The notes under the pieces were generated by a model. It was not told where the DNA came from and ran no database searches. It saw nothing but the letters and a program-made list of their open reading frames with translations. Made by a program: the position numbers and the translations under genes. Shown here piece by piece: positions 44,720 to 55,859 of a DNA stretch of 64,000 nucleotides. This DNA is from Brachypterus glaber. Taxonomy: Eukaryota > Arthropoda > Insecta > Coleoptera > Kateretidae. The stretch spans positions 85,172,895-85,236,894 of the forward strand of contig OY294044.1 in NCBI GenBank assembly GCA_958510825.1, read 5' to 3'. Each line of letters begins with the position of its first letter. Within the stretch, counting starts at the first letter, position 1.

Positions 44720-46745
44720 ATTCTGGTACCGATAGCCTGTAATTAATTTTTACAGTGTAATAAAAATTAGCTCCTCTATAACTTTTTACTTTTTCTCTTT
44801 ATGACTGATTTTTTTTTAATTGACAGGCAAGAATATTTCTATTTAGTAAAGAAACCTTTTCTGAAAATTTTGAGTTTATTGAACGTTTACTTCTATTTTT
44901 AAAAATCATGCTTTTCCTATTTTTTTACTAAATTTTTTATTTTTTAATAGATTTTTTTCAATTGAAAGATTGATTGATCCTTACAAGAAAATAAATTTTT
45001 CCTAAAAAAAACCGCCAATCCGACATTTTCTACAGCTTTTTTCGATTTTTTAAGTTTAGCCGACCATATATGGTTATGCATAACTTTTTTGTTTTTGGGG
45101 AGATTATTTTCAAAAACAATATGGATGTTCCTCTCATAAAATTCGTTTCTCTTTAAAATTTCAAGTCCATCAGATAATAGGTTTGGACTTTACTGATAGC
45201 CTGTAATTAAATTTTTACTTTTTCTCTTTATGACTGATTTATTGTAATTGGCAAGTATATTTCTATTTACTAAGGTAACCTTTTCTGAAAATTTGGAGTT
45301 TATTGAACGTCTATTTTTATTTTTAAAAATTAGTCTTTTCCTATTTTTTTCTATTTTTTTTATTTTTTAATAGATTTTTTTAAATTGACGCATTGATTGA
45401 TCCTTACAAGAAAATCAATTTTTCCTAAGAAAATACGCTTTCTTCGATTTTTTAAGTTTAGACTACCATAACTTTTTTGTTTTTGGGGAGAATATTTTCA
45501 AAAATAATATGGATGTTCCTCTCATAAAACTTTGTTTCTCTTTAAAATTTCAAGTCAATCGGATAAAAGGTTTGGGCTTTACCGATAGCCTGTAGTTAAA
45601 TTGCATGAAATAATTTTTACAGTGTCTGTAATAAAAAGTGGCTCCTCTATAAATTTTTACTTTTTCTCTTTATGACTGATTTATTGTAATTGGCAAGCAT
45701 ATTTCTATTTACTAAGGTAACCTTTTCTGAAAATTTGGAGTTTATTGAACGTCTATTTCTATTTTTAAAAATTAGGCTTTTCCTATTTTTTTTCTATTTT
45801 TTTATTTTTTAATAGATTTTTTTAAATTGACGCATTGATTGATCCTTACAAGAAAATCAATTATTCCTAAAAAAATACGCTTTCTTCGATTTTTTAAGTT
45901 TAGACTACCATAACTTTTTTGTTTTTGGGGAGATTATTTTCAAAAATAATATGGATGTTCCTCTCATAAAACTTTGTTTCTCTTTAAAATTTCAAGTCAA
46001 TCGGATAAAAGGTTTGGGCTTTACCGATAGCCTGTAGTTAAATTGCATGAAATAATTTTTACAGTGTCTGTAATAAAAAGTGGCTCCTCTATAAATTTTT
46101 ACTTTTTCTCTTTATGACTGATTTATTGTAATTGGCAAGCATATTTCTATTTACTAAGGTAACCTTTTCTGAAAATTTGGAGTTTATTGAACGTCTATTT
46201 CTATTTTTAAAAATTAGGCTTTTCCTATTTTTTTTCTATTTTTTTATTTTTTAATAGATTTTTTTAAATTGACGCATTGATTGATCCTTACAAGAAAATC
46301 AATTTTTCCTAAAAAAATACGCTTTCTTCGATTTTTTAAGTTTAGACTACCATAACTTTTTTGTTTTTGGGGAGATTATTTTCAAAAATAATATGGATGT
46401 TCCTCTCATAAAACTTTGTTTCTCTTTAAAATTTCAAGTCAATCGGATAAAAGGTTTGGGCTTTACCGATAGCCTGTAGTTAAATTGCATGAAATAATTT
46501 TTACAGTGTCTGTAATAAAAAGTGGCTCCTCTATAACTTTTTACTTTTTCTCTTTATGACTGATTTTTTTTTTTTTTTTTTAATTGGCAAGACTATTTCT
46601 GTGTACTACCTTTTCTGAAAATTTTTAGTTTATTGAACGTTTACCTCTGTTTTTAAAAATTATGCTTTTCCTATTTTTTTCCTAAAATTTCAAGTCCATC
46701 GGATAATAGGTTTTTGAGTTATCGTGCTAAAAAAAAACGTGACAT
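44720..46745 (+). repeat. 442-bp tandem array, about 4.5 copies
   Basis: The word ACAGTGTCTGTAATAAAAAG starts units at about 45619, 46061 and 46503, a period of 442 bp. Two earlier units (about 44755-45195 and 45196-45618) are more diverged; the second lacks the ACAGTGTCTG start. The last unit is broken after CTTTTCCTATTTTTTT and ends in GAGTTATCGTG and a TCGGTCGG run. Units 3 and 4 are almost identical. Each contains GTTTTTGGGGAGATTATTTT and CCGATAGCCTGTAGTTAAAT. It is non-coding. Dispersed pieces lie at 1-135, 27770-27895 and 30480-30515. Confidence 0.9.
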
Positions 46746-46845
46746 CAGTCGGTCGGTGAACCAGACGGACTTTTTCAAAGTTATTTTTTCACGAATTTTT
46801 ATCCCAGACTGTTTTTGGCGATTTCGGAAAACTCTTAACCACCGT

Positions 46846-47895
46846 ATCCCTGATAGCACAAAAGACTTCTAAGAAGATTATTAAAATAAATAGTCGGAAG
46901 GACAGCATACTTTTTAGAAGCATATCTATTTTTCTCAGTATATTCTAAGAACGAATAAAGAAATGCAAAGGATATCGTTTTAATCGTGCTGAGAGTTCCT
47001 AAGAAGCTTTCTATAAGCCTCTGCATCAAATAAGAATGCTTTAAGAAGCATGTTAAGAATGTTCTTAGAAGTAGGTACATGTACTTTTAAGAATATTCTT
47101 AAAATATTCTTATTTGATGCATTTAAGTAATAATATTGAATATTGCGCATGTAGGTAGGCGTTTCAAATTTCTACATTAATAGTAGTTTTTCTCTTTCTT
47201 TCAAATATACTTTATGATACTCGATCCTTTTATAAAGTGATATCATAAATTTGGACATGGCGAAAATTTTTACGTCTTTGTGATAAACCTAATAATTAAA
47301 GTATATAAAAATCTTTAGATATAGTATCCATCAGGTAAGATTTATATGCGGTATGCAGTTTTACTGTGAAAGCAAATTTTCTACCAGACATAAAAATCAT
47401 GCGGCACACAAAAATCCAATGTTTAGAGAAAAGAAAATAATAAATGATTATCATTTCAAAAAATAATATATTTAATTTTTTGTCTAAAACTATATAAAAT
47501 CGCTTTATATCTAAAAATACCTCCATTTCTACTACTTAAGGATAAAACAGCAATTTTAGGAATATTTGTAATTCTAACCTATTAAAATTAAAATAGAATA
47601 GTTTAAGAATATGTATTTGGGAATATCCTTACCAAAATACTCTAATCATGCTTAGCATGTGCACTATAGCATTATTCTAAAAATATTCTCATTAGAATAT
47701 TTTAAGAATATATATTGGGAATATCCTTAGCAAAATACTCAAATTAGAATATTTAGAGTAGAAGCACTTATGCTACTACAGCAGTGCACCTTTTAAGAAC
47801 ATGCTTAGCATGTTTACAGCATTATGCTAAGAACCTTTTCAAGGGAACGATTAGAAAACCTTCTTAGGATGAAGTGTTTTATCAGGGATTATGCT
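46846..47895. mobile_element. 1.05-kb element with TCCCTGATA inverted ends
   Basis: TCCCTGATAGCACAAAAG..CTTCTAAGAAG at the left mirrors CTTCTTAGGATGAAGTG.TTTATCAGGGA at the right. The interior is rich in the self-complementary word AAGAATATTCTTA and in GCTTAGCATG. No transposase is visible. Confidence 0.65.
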
Positions 47896-47925
47896 GTTCT
47901 AGCGCTTACGCGCTGTGAAGAGTAC

Positions 47926-47944
47926 AATAAATAAATAAATAAAC
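47926..47944. repeat. (AATA)n tail
   Basis: Four AATA units after GAAGAGTAC, resembling a retroposon 3' tail. Confidence 0.6.
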
Positions 47945-48148
47945 CCAACGTTAGATTTTATTATCTTACATATTGATATTTCCAATACACATTCCGAAAA
48001 ATCAGACTGATATCTATTTTAATAGAAAATTCTGCTGAAAAACCGAAACAAAATTTTATTTAACCCACTAAACACAGAGAAAAAAAAATAATATGAAGTA
48101 TTTGTGATACTTGTGTTAAATACTTGTTGCAAGTATAAAAATACTTAA

Positions 48149-49283
48149 CCCAATAATGCCCAGCATATGATATATCAAACGCAAAACACGGTATTGTTTG
48201 AAGTTATGTAGTAGTTATACAGTACAATTTTACGGGAATAAACTGTTACCGTTTAAGTTATATAACAACAGTGAAGTGTGTAAATATTAATAAAAACTTT
48301 TATATAATAAGTCTGAATTACTGTGTTAATAAAGTTTTATACTATTTTCTACAAAATGAGCAAAAAGTGGTTTTTTATTAAAAATAGGTTATAAATTGGT
48401 TTGATTTTATTGTAGCAAGTCCAGGGGCGTAGCTTTGTGTTTTTTATAAGTATGCAAGGTGTGTATATAGAATAAATTACTTAGGTGTCCTATTTTTGAA
48501 ACTTAATTCTATTCTGAACTCTGCGTATGTTATATCATACGCTGGGCACCGAAGGATAAAGTCATTGCCTATACTATTAGTCAATAAATTTTATGTAAAA
48601 TATACTTTACTTATAATATACCATAGTATGATATATAATACCTCGATTTTAAATATTACAGTACATTTTAAATTTTATTAAGAAATAAAAAAGGAAATGC
48701 TACCTCTCAGATCCAAAAGATGCTAAGGAAATGCCTAATTATTTAGACCCACTACAGTCAGATGACGACGATAATCAATATTGTGAAAGATTAGATTTGA
48801 TATTATGTCCAGTAGATGGCCAGGATAGTGACATACACGGTGTATTTGAAATAGGGTAAAAAAAATACACGTATAGCTCTTGGCATAGTAAAGATATTTC
48901 ATGAAAATTAAGAAATATATATATACAGTATTTATTTATTTATTTTTTTATTTAGTTTATAGTCGTTCTCGGACTTAATTTTAGTAGTTTCAGAATGAGA
49001 TTTTTTTGAAAAAAATGTACCTTATAGCCGTACCCCACTGTCATGTTATAAAATTCTCTAAAGCGGTTTGGACTTTGTAGATTTTGCATTTAAAATTTTA
49101 AATATCAAATATACTTGTATCTGCCCAGCGTATGATATATCATACGTCAAAATTTTTTATGAAAAACTAAAAAAAAAATAAGTATTGTATGAACGGGAAT
49201 GACCGTTTGTTTATGCCTAAATTAGACTCGTATTACGATATTACAAAAAAAATCGAAAAAATCGAATTCTGGGCAGTAAAGGG
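48149..49283. mobile_element. piggyBac-like relic, 1135 bp, TTAA target duplication
   Basis: TTAA at 48145-48148 and 49284-49287. The ends are CCCAATAATGCCCAG and, inverted, CCCTTTACTGCCCAG. A subterminal word GCCCAGCRTATGATATATCA is present near the left end, inverted at about 48527-48553 and direct at about 49123-49145. CCC-ends with TTAA targets are typical of the piggyBac superfamily. Only a scrap of coding sequence remains (48688-48858). Confidence 0.75.
48688..48858 (+). pseudogene. Acidic coding scrap of a piggyBac-type transposase N-terminus
   Basis: This 56-codon open frame lacks an ATG. It reads YLSDPKDAKEMPNYLDPL, then SDDDDNQYCERLD, then LCPVDGQDSDIHGVFEIG and stops. Transposases of the piggyBac family start with a low-complexity Asp/Ser-rich segment ending in a short PP(E/D)xG..SD(E/I)D motif, and LCPVDGQDSDIHG fits that pattern. 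No catalytic domain follows. The family call leans on the surrounding TTAA element as much as on the peptide. Confidence 0.5.
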
Positions 49284-49307
49284 TTAATATAAATATATTT
49301 TTTCTAT

Positions 49308-49620
49308 TTTGAGACTATTAAAATCTCATAATCACACGCATTTTGCGTATTCTTATAGGACCATAAGAGGTTAGTACTTTTTTTTCTTTTGGTAAAAGAC
49401 AATTTAATTTCGGTTGACGTTTTCTATGCAAATGACAGCATAGCTTTAAAGTTAAATTTACCTTGTTAAGATTTTATAAATAATAAAAGGTGGACCAGAA
49501 ATTTACCATATATGCACAATTTTAAAGCAACATAAAAAAATTTTCATAACACGTTTTTAGCACACTAGCACTTTGGAAAATGGGTGTTGTGAAATTACTT
49601 CTTTAATATATTAAAGGTTT
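49308..49620 (+). repeat. Dispersed repeat, copy of 59815-60335
   Basis: Shared text: CATAATCACACG, ATTTTGCGT.TTCTTATAGG, CATAAGAGGT, TTGACGTTTTC, GCTTTAAAGTT and, further on, CATAACACGTTTTTAGC. This copy is shorter and ends in the GTGTTGTG region. Confidence 0.65.
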
Positions 49621-50037
49621 CCATAGAAAACACTTTTTCCAAATACCTCCAATATCTCGTTCATAACTTTATCTCTAACGTTTTTGTACAGCACCACATG
49701 TTAAAAGACTAAGTTTTCCAAATCTCTCATAATTTAAATTTAATATTATTAACTAATTAACATAAGTTTAAGGTAATTAGGCTAATAACTTGTAGCATAT
49801 ATCCATGAATATTTATATATGTATGTAGTTTACAGCAAAATTGAATTAACCATGCATATCTATATCATAGCTAATAGGTAATACCCAGAAGATAACTTCA
49901 AATAAATTACCTCCATCGGGTTTCCACAAGGAGTATGCCTGTGATAAGAAGTCATAAGAGAAGAAACAATTAAATATAAATATCTTTGACACAAATGGAA
50001 AATATGTTTGAATCTGACAATAAGCTAGAGATAGAGC

Positions 50038-50547
50038 ATAAAATACAAAATAGAAAATAGAAAATAGAAGATACAAAATACAAAATAAAAAATACAAAAC
50101 ACAAAATACAAAATACAAAATACAAAATACAAAATACAAAATACAAAATACAAAATACAAAATACAAAATACAAAATACAAAATACAAAATACAAAATAC
50201 AAAATACAAAATACAAAATAGAAAATACAAAATACAAAATACAAAATACAAAATACAAAATACAAAATACAAAATACAAAATACAAAATACGAAATTCAA
50301 AATACAAAATACAAAATACAAAATACAAAATACAAAATACAAAATACAAAATACAAAATACAAAATACAAAATACAAAATACAAAATACAAAATACAAAA
50401 TACAAAATACAAAATACAAAATACAAAATACAAAATACAAAACACAAAACACAAAACACAAAACACAAAACACAAAACACAGAACACAAAACACAAAACA
50501 CAAAACACAAAACACAAAATACAAAATACAAAATACAAAACACAAAA
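50038..50547 (-). repeat. 7-bp satellite (AAAATAC)n with an (AAAACAC)n block
   Basis: About seventy tandem 7-mers. From about 50441 to 50519 the T in the unit is replaced by C (AAAACAC) in every copy, with sharp borders. Because 7 x 3 = 21, all three minus-strand frames stay open and read as (FVFCILY)n, producing long spurious proteins. Confidence 0.97.
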
Positions 50548-50723
50548 AAGAAATATCACGAGCATAACCTTAATAATTTTTCTCTAATTTTTCAATACAT
50601 GCGCCTTCGCCAAATTTGAAAAAAAAAACTTTTTTGTGGGCCCTTACAATTTCAATTCAATTTGAGGGTCCTATGCTAATTATCAATAAACTAACATACG
50701 ATTAATAAAAATAATTTATAAAT

Positions 50724-51112
50724 AATAAATAAAAGGCGGAGTAAAGGTCCTTTTCCCAATATATTAATTAAAACCTGACCGCGGTTTCGAGCCTTTATAT
50801 ACCTAGGCTCATTGTCGAAGGACGCCTACAAGAAAATATGTGTATAAACACAAATTGACAAAATACATTTAAAATAGTCCTGCAAATTAATACTTACATT
50901 AAAAAATACAATATTTAGCTATTTTGTCAAGTAGTATAAAACTTAAATTTAAGAACACATAACATAAAAGTGACAGCTGACAGCTAATACAACAGCTGTC
51001 ACTTTTATATGTTATGTGTTCTTAAATTTAACTTTTATTTATTTGACAAACCGCGGTCAGGTTTTAATTAATATACTTGGGAAAAAGACCTTTACTTTGC
51101 CTTTTATTTATT
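50724..51112. mobile_element. 390-bp double-palindrome MITE
   Basis: The outer arms (50724-50787 / 51048-51112) share TTAATTAAAACCTGACCGCG and 'CTTTTCCCAA'. The inner arms (about 50939-50985 / 50994-51036) share TTAAATTTAAGAACACATAA and AAAGTGACAGCTG. It is non-coding. On the minus strand at 50785-50822 it has a GAGCC/GGCTC stem followed by GAAAC, similar in layout to the motifs at 30105 and 42826. Confidence 0.8.
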
Positions 51113-51231
51113 ATAATTCCAATTATGGATCCATTCATTCGTTATAAATAATAAGTTTCCAGCAAGTAGCCCGTAGTAAATTTCAGGTGGAACCCGGGCT
51201 GCTTCCCATGGTTGAGTATCTGGCATGCGAA

Positions 51232-51430
51232 ACTCAATTTTCCACCCTTTCTTGGGAGTAGTTTTTGCGCCCTGGGGTGGATTCCAGGGGTGTCGAAATT
51301 TTTTTGACCTCCAATTCGGCTTCAATTCGAACTCAATTTTTCACCCCTTTTAAGGGTAGTTTTTGGGTCCGGGGGTGAATTCCAGACGTCTAGGGTCTTT
51401 CTGACCCCGGATTCAGATTCAGCGTCGAAA
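51232..51430 (+). repeat. ~99-bp duplication, two copies
   Basis: CTCAATTTT.CACCC.TT...GGG(A)GTAGTTTTT starts at 51232 and again at 51331. Both contain GGGGTG(G/A)ATTCCAG. The second copy ends in CCCCGGATTCAGATTCAGCG, related to the arms of the foldback at 54198. Confidence 0.7.
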
Positions 51431-52129
51431 AATACATAGGAATATCATGGTTTGTCTCAAGGGTCTTGACCTTTTTTTGTGGGGTTGTGTTATATTTATG
51501 GTCCGCACTTTATTCCCAGTCATATTTCTAAAAAAATTATGTAGCACTAGTCCAGTTAAAAGAACAAACAAACCCAATTTTTTTGAGCTACAAAACATTT
51601 CTTCTTTTCTTCTACGACACCTAAGCTACTTACCATTCAACTGAGAACTCAGATTATACTCAGTTAATTGTCAAATCTAACTGACAGTTAACTAAGATTA
51701 ATCTAAGTACTCAGTTGTGTGAAAGCTAGCTTTAGGTGTCATATTATGACCCCATAAAAGAGTGTACCAGTAATATTAATCAATTTTTCTGGTCTGTAAT
51801 GGTACAACGCTGTTGCTGTATCCTTTTTTGTTTTACAGTCACAAATATGGTAATTCCAGACAGACATTCCCAAGAGATGTGTATTTGCTAAGTTGCTATA
51901 TATTCTTAATAACAACCGAAGTAGTTGCTAAATTAAATATCGGATTTCGATTCGCTTCCTTCAAATGTATCGAACATGCAAAATAAATTCGTCGTAAATA
52001 TTTACGTACCTTCTCGAATAGATGTTTATTAAATATATATGTATACAACGTGATTCATGTAAGACAAATTATTCGATTTTTCGCATTTGGATATTTGGAT
52101 ATTTGGATAAAGCTATCAAAATAAATTCT
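51431..52129. other. Unassigned stretch
   Basis: 51640-51715 has a loose inverted layout of CTCAGTTAA / TTAACT.. words. The plus frame 51447-51644 has no motif. Nothing else is called. Confidence 0.4.
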
Positions 52130-52143
52130 ATATGAGACCATAT
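52130..52143. repeat. Left target-site duplication of the SINE
   Basis: ATATGAGACCATAT, repeated exactly at 52407-52420. Confidence 0.9.
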
Positions 52144-52406
52144 GCCGACCCCGGTGGCGCAATGGTTAGCGCATTTGATTACGGATCCCGGGGTTGTGGG
52201 TTCGAGCCCCACATAGAGCATGGATGTATAGTGGTGTAAATAGTCGGTAGATGGAACTACAATAACTGTAATGTGGGTTTCAGGTGAAACTGTAAACAGA
52301 TTTCAGGGTGGATGTTGAGGACCGTGCTTCGGAGGGCACGTAAAGATGGCGGTCCCGTCAATTAGGCCATAGCAGCGAAAAACGACGTTAAATGATTAAA
52401 CAAACA
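52144..52406 (+). mobile_element. Complete tRNA-derived SINE (263 bp)
   Basis: The head is tRNA-like: an A box TGGCGCAATGGTTAGCG, an anticodon region TTGATTACGGATC and a B box GGGTTCGAGCCCC. The pattern is closest to Arg tRNA (anticodon ACG). Head bases do not close a proper acceptor stem, so this is a SINE promoter rather than a tRNA gene. RNA polymerase III would transcribe it from these internal boxes. The body includes CCGTGCTTCGGAGGGCACG, a hairpin-prone core seen in several insect SINEs, and ends in an A-rich GATTAAACAAACA tail. Perfect 14-bp duplications on both sides show LINE-machinery insertion and indicate a young copy. Confidence 0.88.
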
Positions 52407-52420
52407 ATATGAGACCATAT
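52407..52420. repeat. Right target-site duplication of the SINE
   Basis: ATATGAGACCATAT, identical to 52130-52143. Confidence 0.9.
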
Positions 52421-52889
52421 AGGCCCAACAAGCTGCAAGTGTGCTTATACAAAAGTTTTCCATTAGCTTTTGTTATTAAGATTCAATTATACTTTCAGAC
52501 GTTATTTTAACTGGAAATGCAAATTTTTTAAACTTCATTTATTTTTCCTTATACACTTTAATGCAAAAAAATATTCTTTTCTTTCTAATATTAAAATATG
52601 TATTTAGATTTTACTGATTCTTTTTTTTATTTTAAAGCCTAAACCCAGAAAACCAGCTTGAGAGTCTAAACTTGCTTTCATATAGCAAGACAAATGGAAG
52701 AAATTATTGAGACGTTTAAAATATTTCCCAAAAGTTGAATGAAAAATGGACGCTATAATTGTACGTCAAAAAGCACACAGAATTATAACGTAATATGTAT
52801 GCTATTTTATGTTAATTTAAGGTCTTATTATTATAAGTTCCATTTTTAATACTATATGCTCCCTAGTTTTAGACGGTAAATTAATAAAC
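52421..52889. other. AT-rich stretch, nothing recognised
   Basis: No element end or coding motif seen. Confidence 0.5.
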
Positions 52890-54083
52890 TATTTTAGGTC
52901 GATAATTACACTAGGCAACAAATCGCAACTTTTTTTTTGCCCCGATCGGAAAGTAATTGTTTCTTACTAATTCGAGGGCGTAGAATCCGAATCTGACTTT
53001 AGAAAATTTCCAGCACCTAAAATTTTTGAGTTATTCGTTCAGGTAATAATGACGTTTTTTTCAAAATCTTTAAAGAAAAGAGTAGAATTTTGAAAATTTT
53101 AGTGTATATTAAAAAAAATATGAGGAATTCAAAAATCTATATGTCAAGAACCTACTGTCAAAGTAAGTACGCGAAAAAAAATAAAAAGATTAAAATGAAA
53201 GTGCAGAGATTACTTAATTGCTCATTTGTGGCAAAACTATCAAATTTTTTTAAAAATTTTATAGAACTTAATTTGTAGATTATAAAATTCTCTACAAAAA
53301 TATTTATACAAATATTTTTTTATTTTGCTTAGTTTGTTCCTAAAGAGTAAATAAATGAAAAAGATATAAAATTAAAGTACACAGTGTAAACTTTTTTCCC
53401 GAGCCCAAAAAATATATGTTTCTTATCAATTTAAAGGCGCAGAATCCAAATTTGACCTTAAAAAAAATTCAGCACGTCTTATTTTTTAAATTTTAGTACA
53501 TGCAATTATGCCAATTTAAAAATAATTTATAAAAGAAAATATTGTGTATTTTTTTTTGTTTTTTTAATGGTTCTACATCATAAAAATGTTACTTTATTAC
53601 ATAAGAACCATAATACGTAACATTTTTTTAGTTCATTTTTGACCCCCTAGTAATGATTTTTGACAAATTTTAGCATGAGTACGTGGCGATAAGCTTGTCC
53701 CCTAATGCACCCTTCTTACTCTCCACCCCTACTTAGTTTTGTCACATTATCCATTTTTTTAAATATTTTTTTTTCATAATATCCCTATTTATTCTACCTA
53801 TGAATTTAAAGTTTCTATGTTTTAAGTTGGGTATTTTTTAACTAATATTAAGTCGCCAAATCCAAATTTGTCCTTGGAATATTTTTGTCTCCCATGATTT
53901 TAGAACAAAAGAGGGATAAAATAATGATTTTTTAACATTTTTATCTTATTTTTCTCAGAAAACTTAGGTAATAGAAATATTCTGAGGCCAGATTCGGTTT
54001 CAGCGACCCAAAATTAGTTAAAAAACATATGACTCCAATCGGGGCAAGAAACAGTGTTGCCTAGTGTTATCGACCTAAAATAT
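52890..54083 (+). mobile_element. 1.19-kb element with ACACTAGGCAACA inverted ends, copy 1
   Basis: The ends read ATTTTAGGTCGATAA..ACACTAGGCAACA in from both sides. Just inside is GCCCCGATCGG (left) against GCCCCGATTGG (right). The interior repeats a ~80-bp module three times directly (near 52950, 53420, 53840) and once inverted (near 54000). Each module has the pattern TTTCTTA.TAATT....GGCG.AGAATCC.AATTTGAC, then A-rich, then CAGCAC or similar. No transposase is seen. A second copy faces it at 55860-57035. Confidence 0.8.
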
Positions 54084-54197
54084 TATAATATACGCCTTTA
54101 TTTGATAAAATTTAGGACGACCAAAAATGACCAACTTTATGTCGAACATATATAGTCTATATTGGTTTAGAGAACGTGCTATAAATGAACTACACAA

Positions 54198-55195
54198 GCC
54201 CACAAAATTTTTTTTTTTGTTAGTCTAGGATTCCAATATCATATTCCTATGTATTTTTTCCCGCTGAAACCGAATCCGTAACCCGATTAACCCCTACACG
54301 TCAGGATTTTGACATAACGTCAAAAAAACACCCGAAAAACTACTGAAACCGCTAAAATAATCTACTCAATACCAATTTCACCCCCTTCATCCAAATTCGT
54401 AATTTCGTAACCCCATAATCCCCTCACCTCGAAATTCTATTACTCCATAACCTCAAAACCCCGTAACCCCATTAAGTAGAAAAATCTGGTTCGGGAAAAC
54501 AGAACAATTACGTGAAATTTTCTTGTAGAATATAGTTATGAATAAGTAACTGTATAAACCTAAAATCCCATCACACCTCCTAACCCCTTCACTCCGTAAC
54601 CCCATATATTATAACCTCGTAACCCCATCATCCTATTCTGTGGAGAAATTCGGTTCTCAAAATCATAAGAGTTTTGTAGGTGAACTCATGAGTAAAGGTC
54701 TACTTCATTATTTTTTTAACCGGACTTCTCTACAGAATAGGATAACGGGATTAAGGGGATATAGTATATGTGGTTACGAAGTGAAGGGATTTTGAGGTTA
54801 TGGTTTTGGGGGATTTTGGGGTTATAGAGTTACTTACCTATGACTATGTTCCACAAAAAAACTCAAGAATGTTTTCTGTTTTCCCAAACTAGAATTTTCT
54901 AATTAATGAGGTTACGGGGTTTGGAGGTTATGCGGCTGTGGTATTATGAGGTTAGTGGATTATGGGTTTCTGGGGTTTTAGAATTAGTAATTTGGGGACA
55001 GGGGGGTGACAGTGGTATGGCATAGATGATTTTAGAGGTGTCAGTAGTTTTTCGGGTGTTTTTTGAGGTTATGTCAAAATCCTGACGTGTAGAGGTTAAA
55101 CGGGTTGCGAATTCAGTTTCAGCGGGAAAAAATACATTGGAATATCATATTGGAATCCAAGACTCAGAATTTTTTTTTTTTTGTGGGCCTGTGCT
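54198..55195. mobile_element. 1-kb foldback with strand-biased CCCC/GGGG arms
   Basis: 54198-54660 is repeated inverted at 54728-55195 with a ~70-bp centre. Mirrored words include CTACACGTCAGGATTTTGAC, CCCGAAAAACTACTGA, CCATAACCTC, CCCGTAACC, GAAAACAGAA and ATCCTATTCTGT. The left arm is full of TAACCCC-like runs on the plus strand and the right arm has the complementary GGGG. It is non-coding, and sits in the middle of the 52890-57035 inverted pair. Relatives of its ends lie at 11343-11400 and 51405-51460. Confidence 0.8.
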
Positions 55196-55859
55196 ATTTT
55201 AGATCCAAATTATCCTGCTTATATCGTCTCAATTTAGCTCGCTATTAATGATTCTATTTTTCGCACTAAATACAAGCAAATATTTCAAAATAGTATTTAT
55301 TTTGTTTCTTTTTTCTTAACAGAAGTTTAGTATTCAGAATGGATGCACGACGCTTTGCAAATTTACGAATTGGAAATTCTTTTCAGGTCTTTCAAAAATC
55401 GTGGAAGCATTTAGTGCATATTTCCCATCTGTTGCCTATGACAACGGATGGAAAGTGACGATTTGACGATCATCTGATTTTACATACCTGCTGTCAGAAA
55501 ATTAGTAAAAGTCAAACACATAACCTCAAATTGACAAACTAATTTTAAAATAATTTTTGCCCTTTTTTACGTTTAGGTGTTAGGTCGTAGGAAAAATAGT
55601 ATACGCACTTCGACGCAAACCATTTCAGTACACATTGAGTGCTCTCGTGCACTAAAAACTAGCTTCGCGTACTCGGTTCGTAATATACTATTAAAGTCTC
55701 TCTTATGGCCGGAGTTATGATGAATATCATCTTTTTTATCTATTCATTTTGGGTTTGGGAGATTTCAGGATTTTCCTGAAAGTTGTAATTTTTTCAAAAC
55801 TACTTCAAGAATTTGATTGATGCTGTATTTTACATTTAAAGCTTTTAAAACCATCTTAC
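55196..55859. other. Spacer between foldback and second inverted copy
   Basis: Contains the weak frame above and a patch at 55590-55695 with words like GTGCTCTCGTGCACTAAAAAC. No element ends recognised. Confidence 0.45.
55339..55458 (+). CDS. Weak exon-like open frame
   Basis: TTTTCTTAACAG precedes an ATG that opens 39 codons (MDARRFANLRIGNSFQ...). A CAG|GT follows codon 16. The patch is less AT-rich than its surroundings. No family is recognised and the frame lies between two mobile elements, so this is only a candidate. Confidence 0.12.
   Translation: MDARRFANLRIGNSFQVFQKSWKHLVHISHLLPMTTDGK

Noticed and set aside
49846..50565. A 239-codon minus-strand frame and three overlapping ones
   Set aside because: They are the translation of a 7-bp satellite, which keeps all frames open as (FVFCILY)n.
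52144..52220. A functional tRNA-Arg gene
   Set aside because: A and B boxes are good but the 5' and 3' ends cannot form an acceptor stem, and the unit continues as a SINE with 14-bp duplications.
54300..54660. Telomeric repeat tract
   Set aside because: TAACCCC-like words are irregular, interspersed and mirrored in the opposite arm; they are part of a foldback, not a telomere array.
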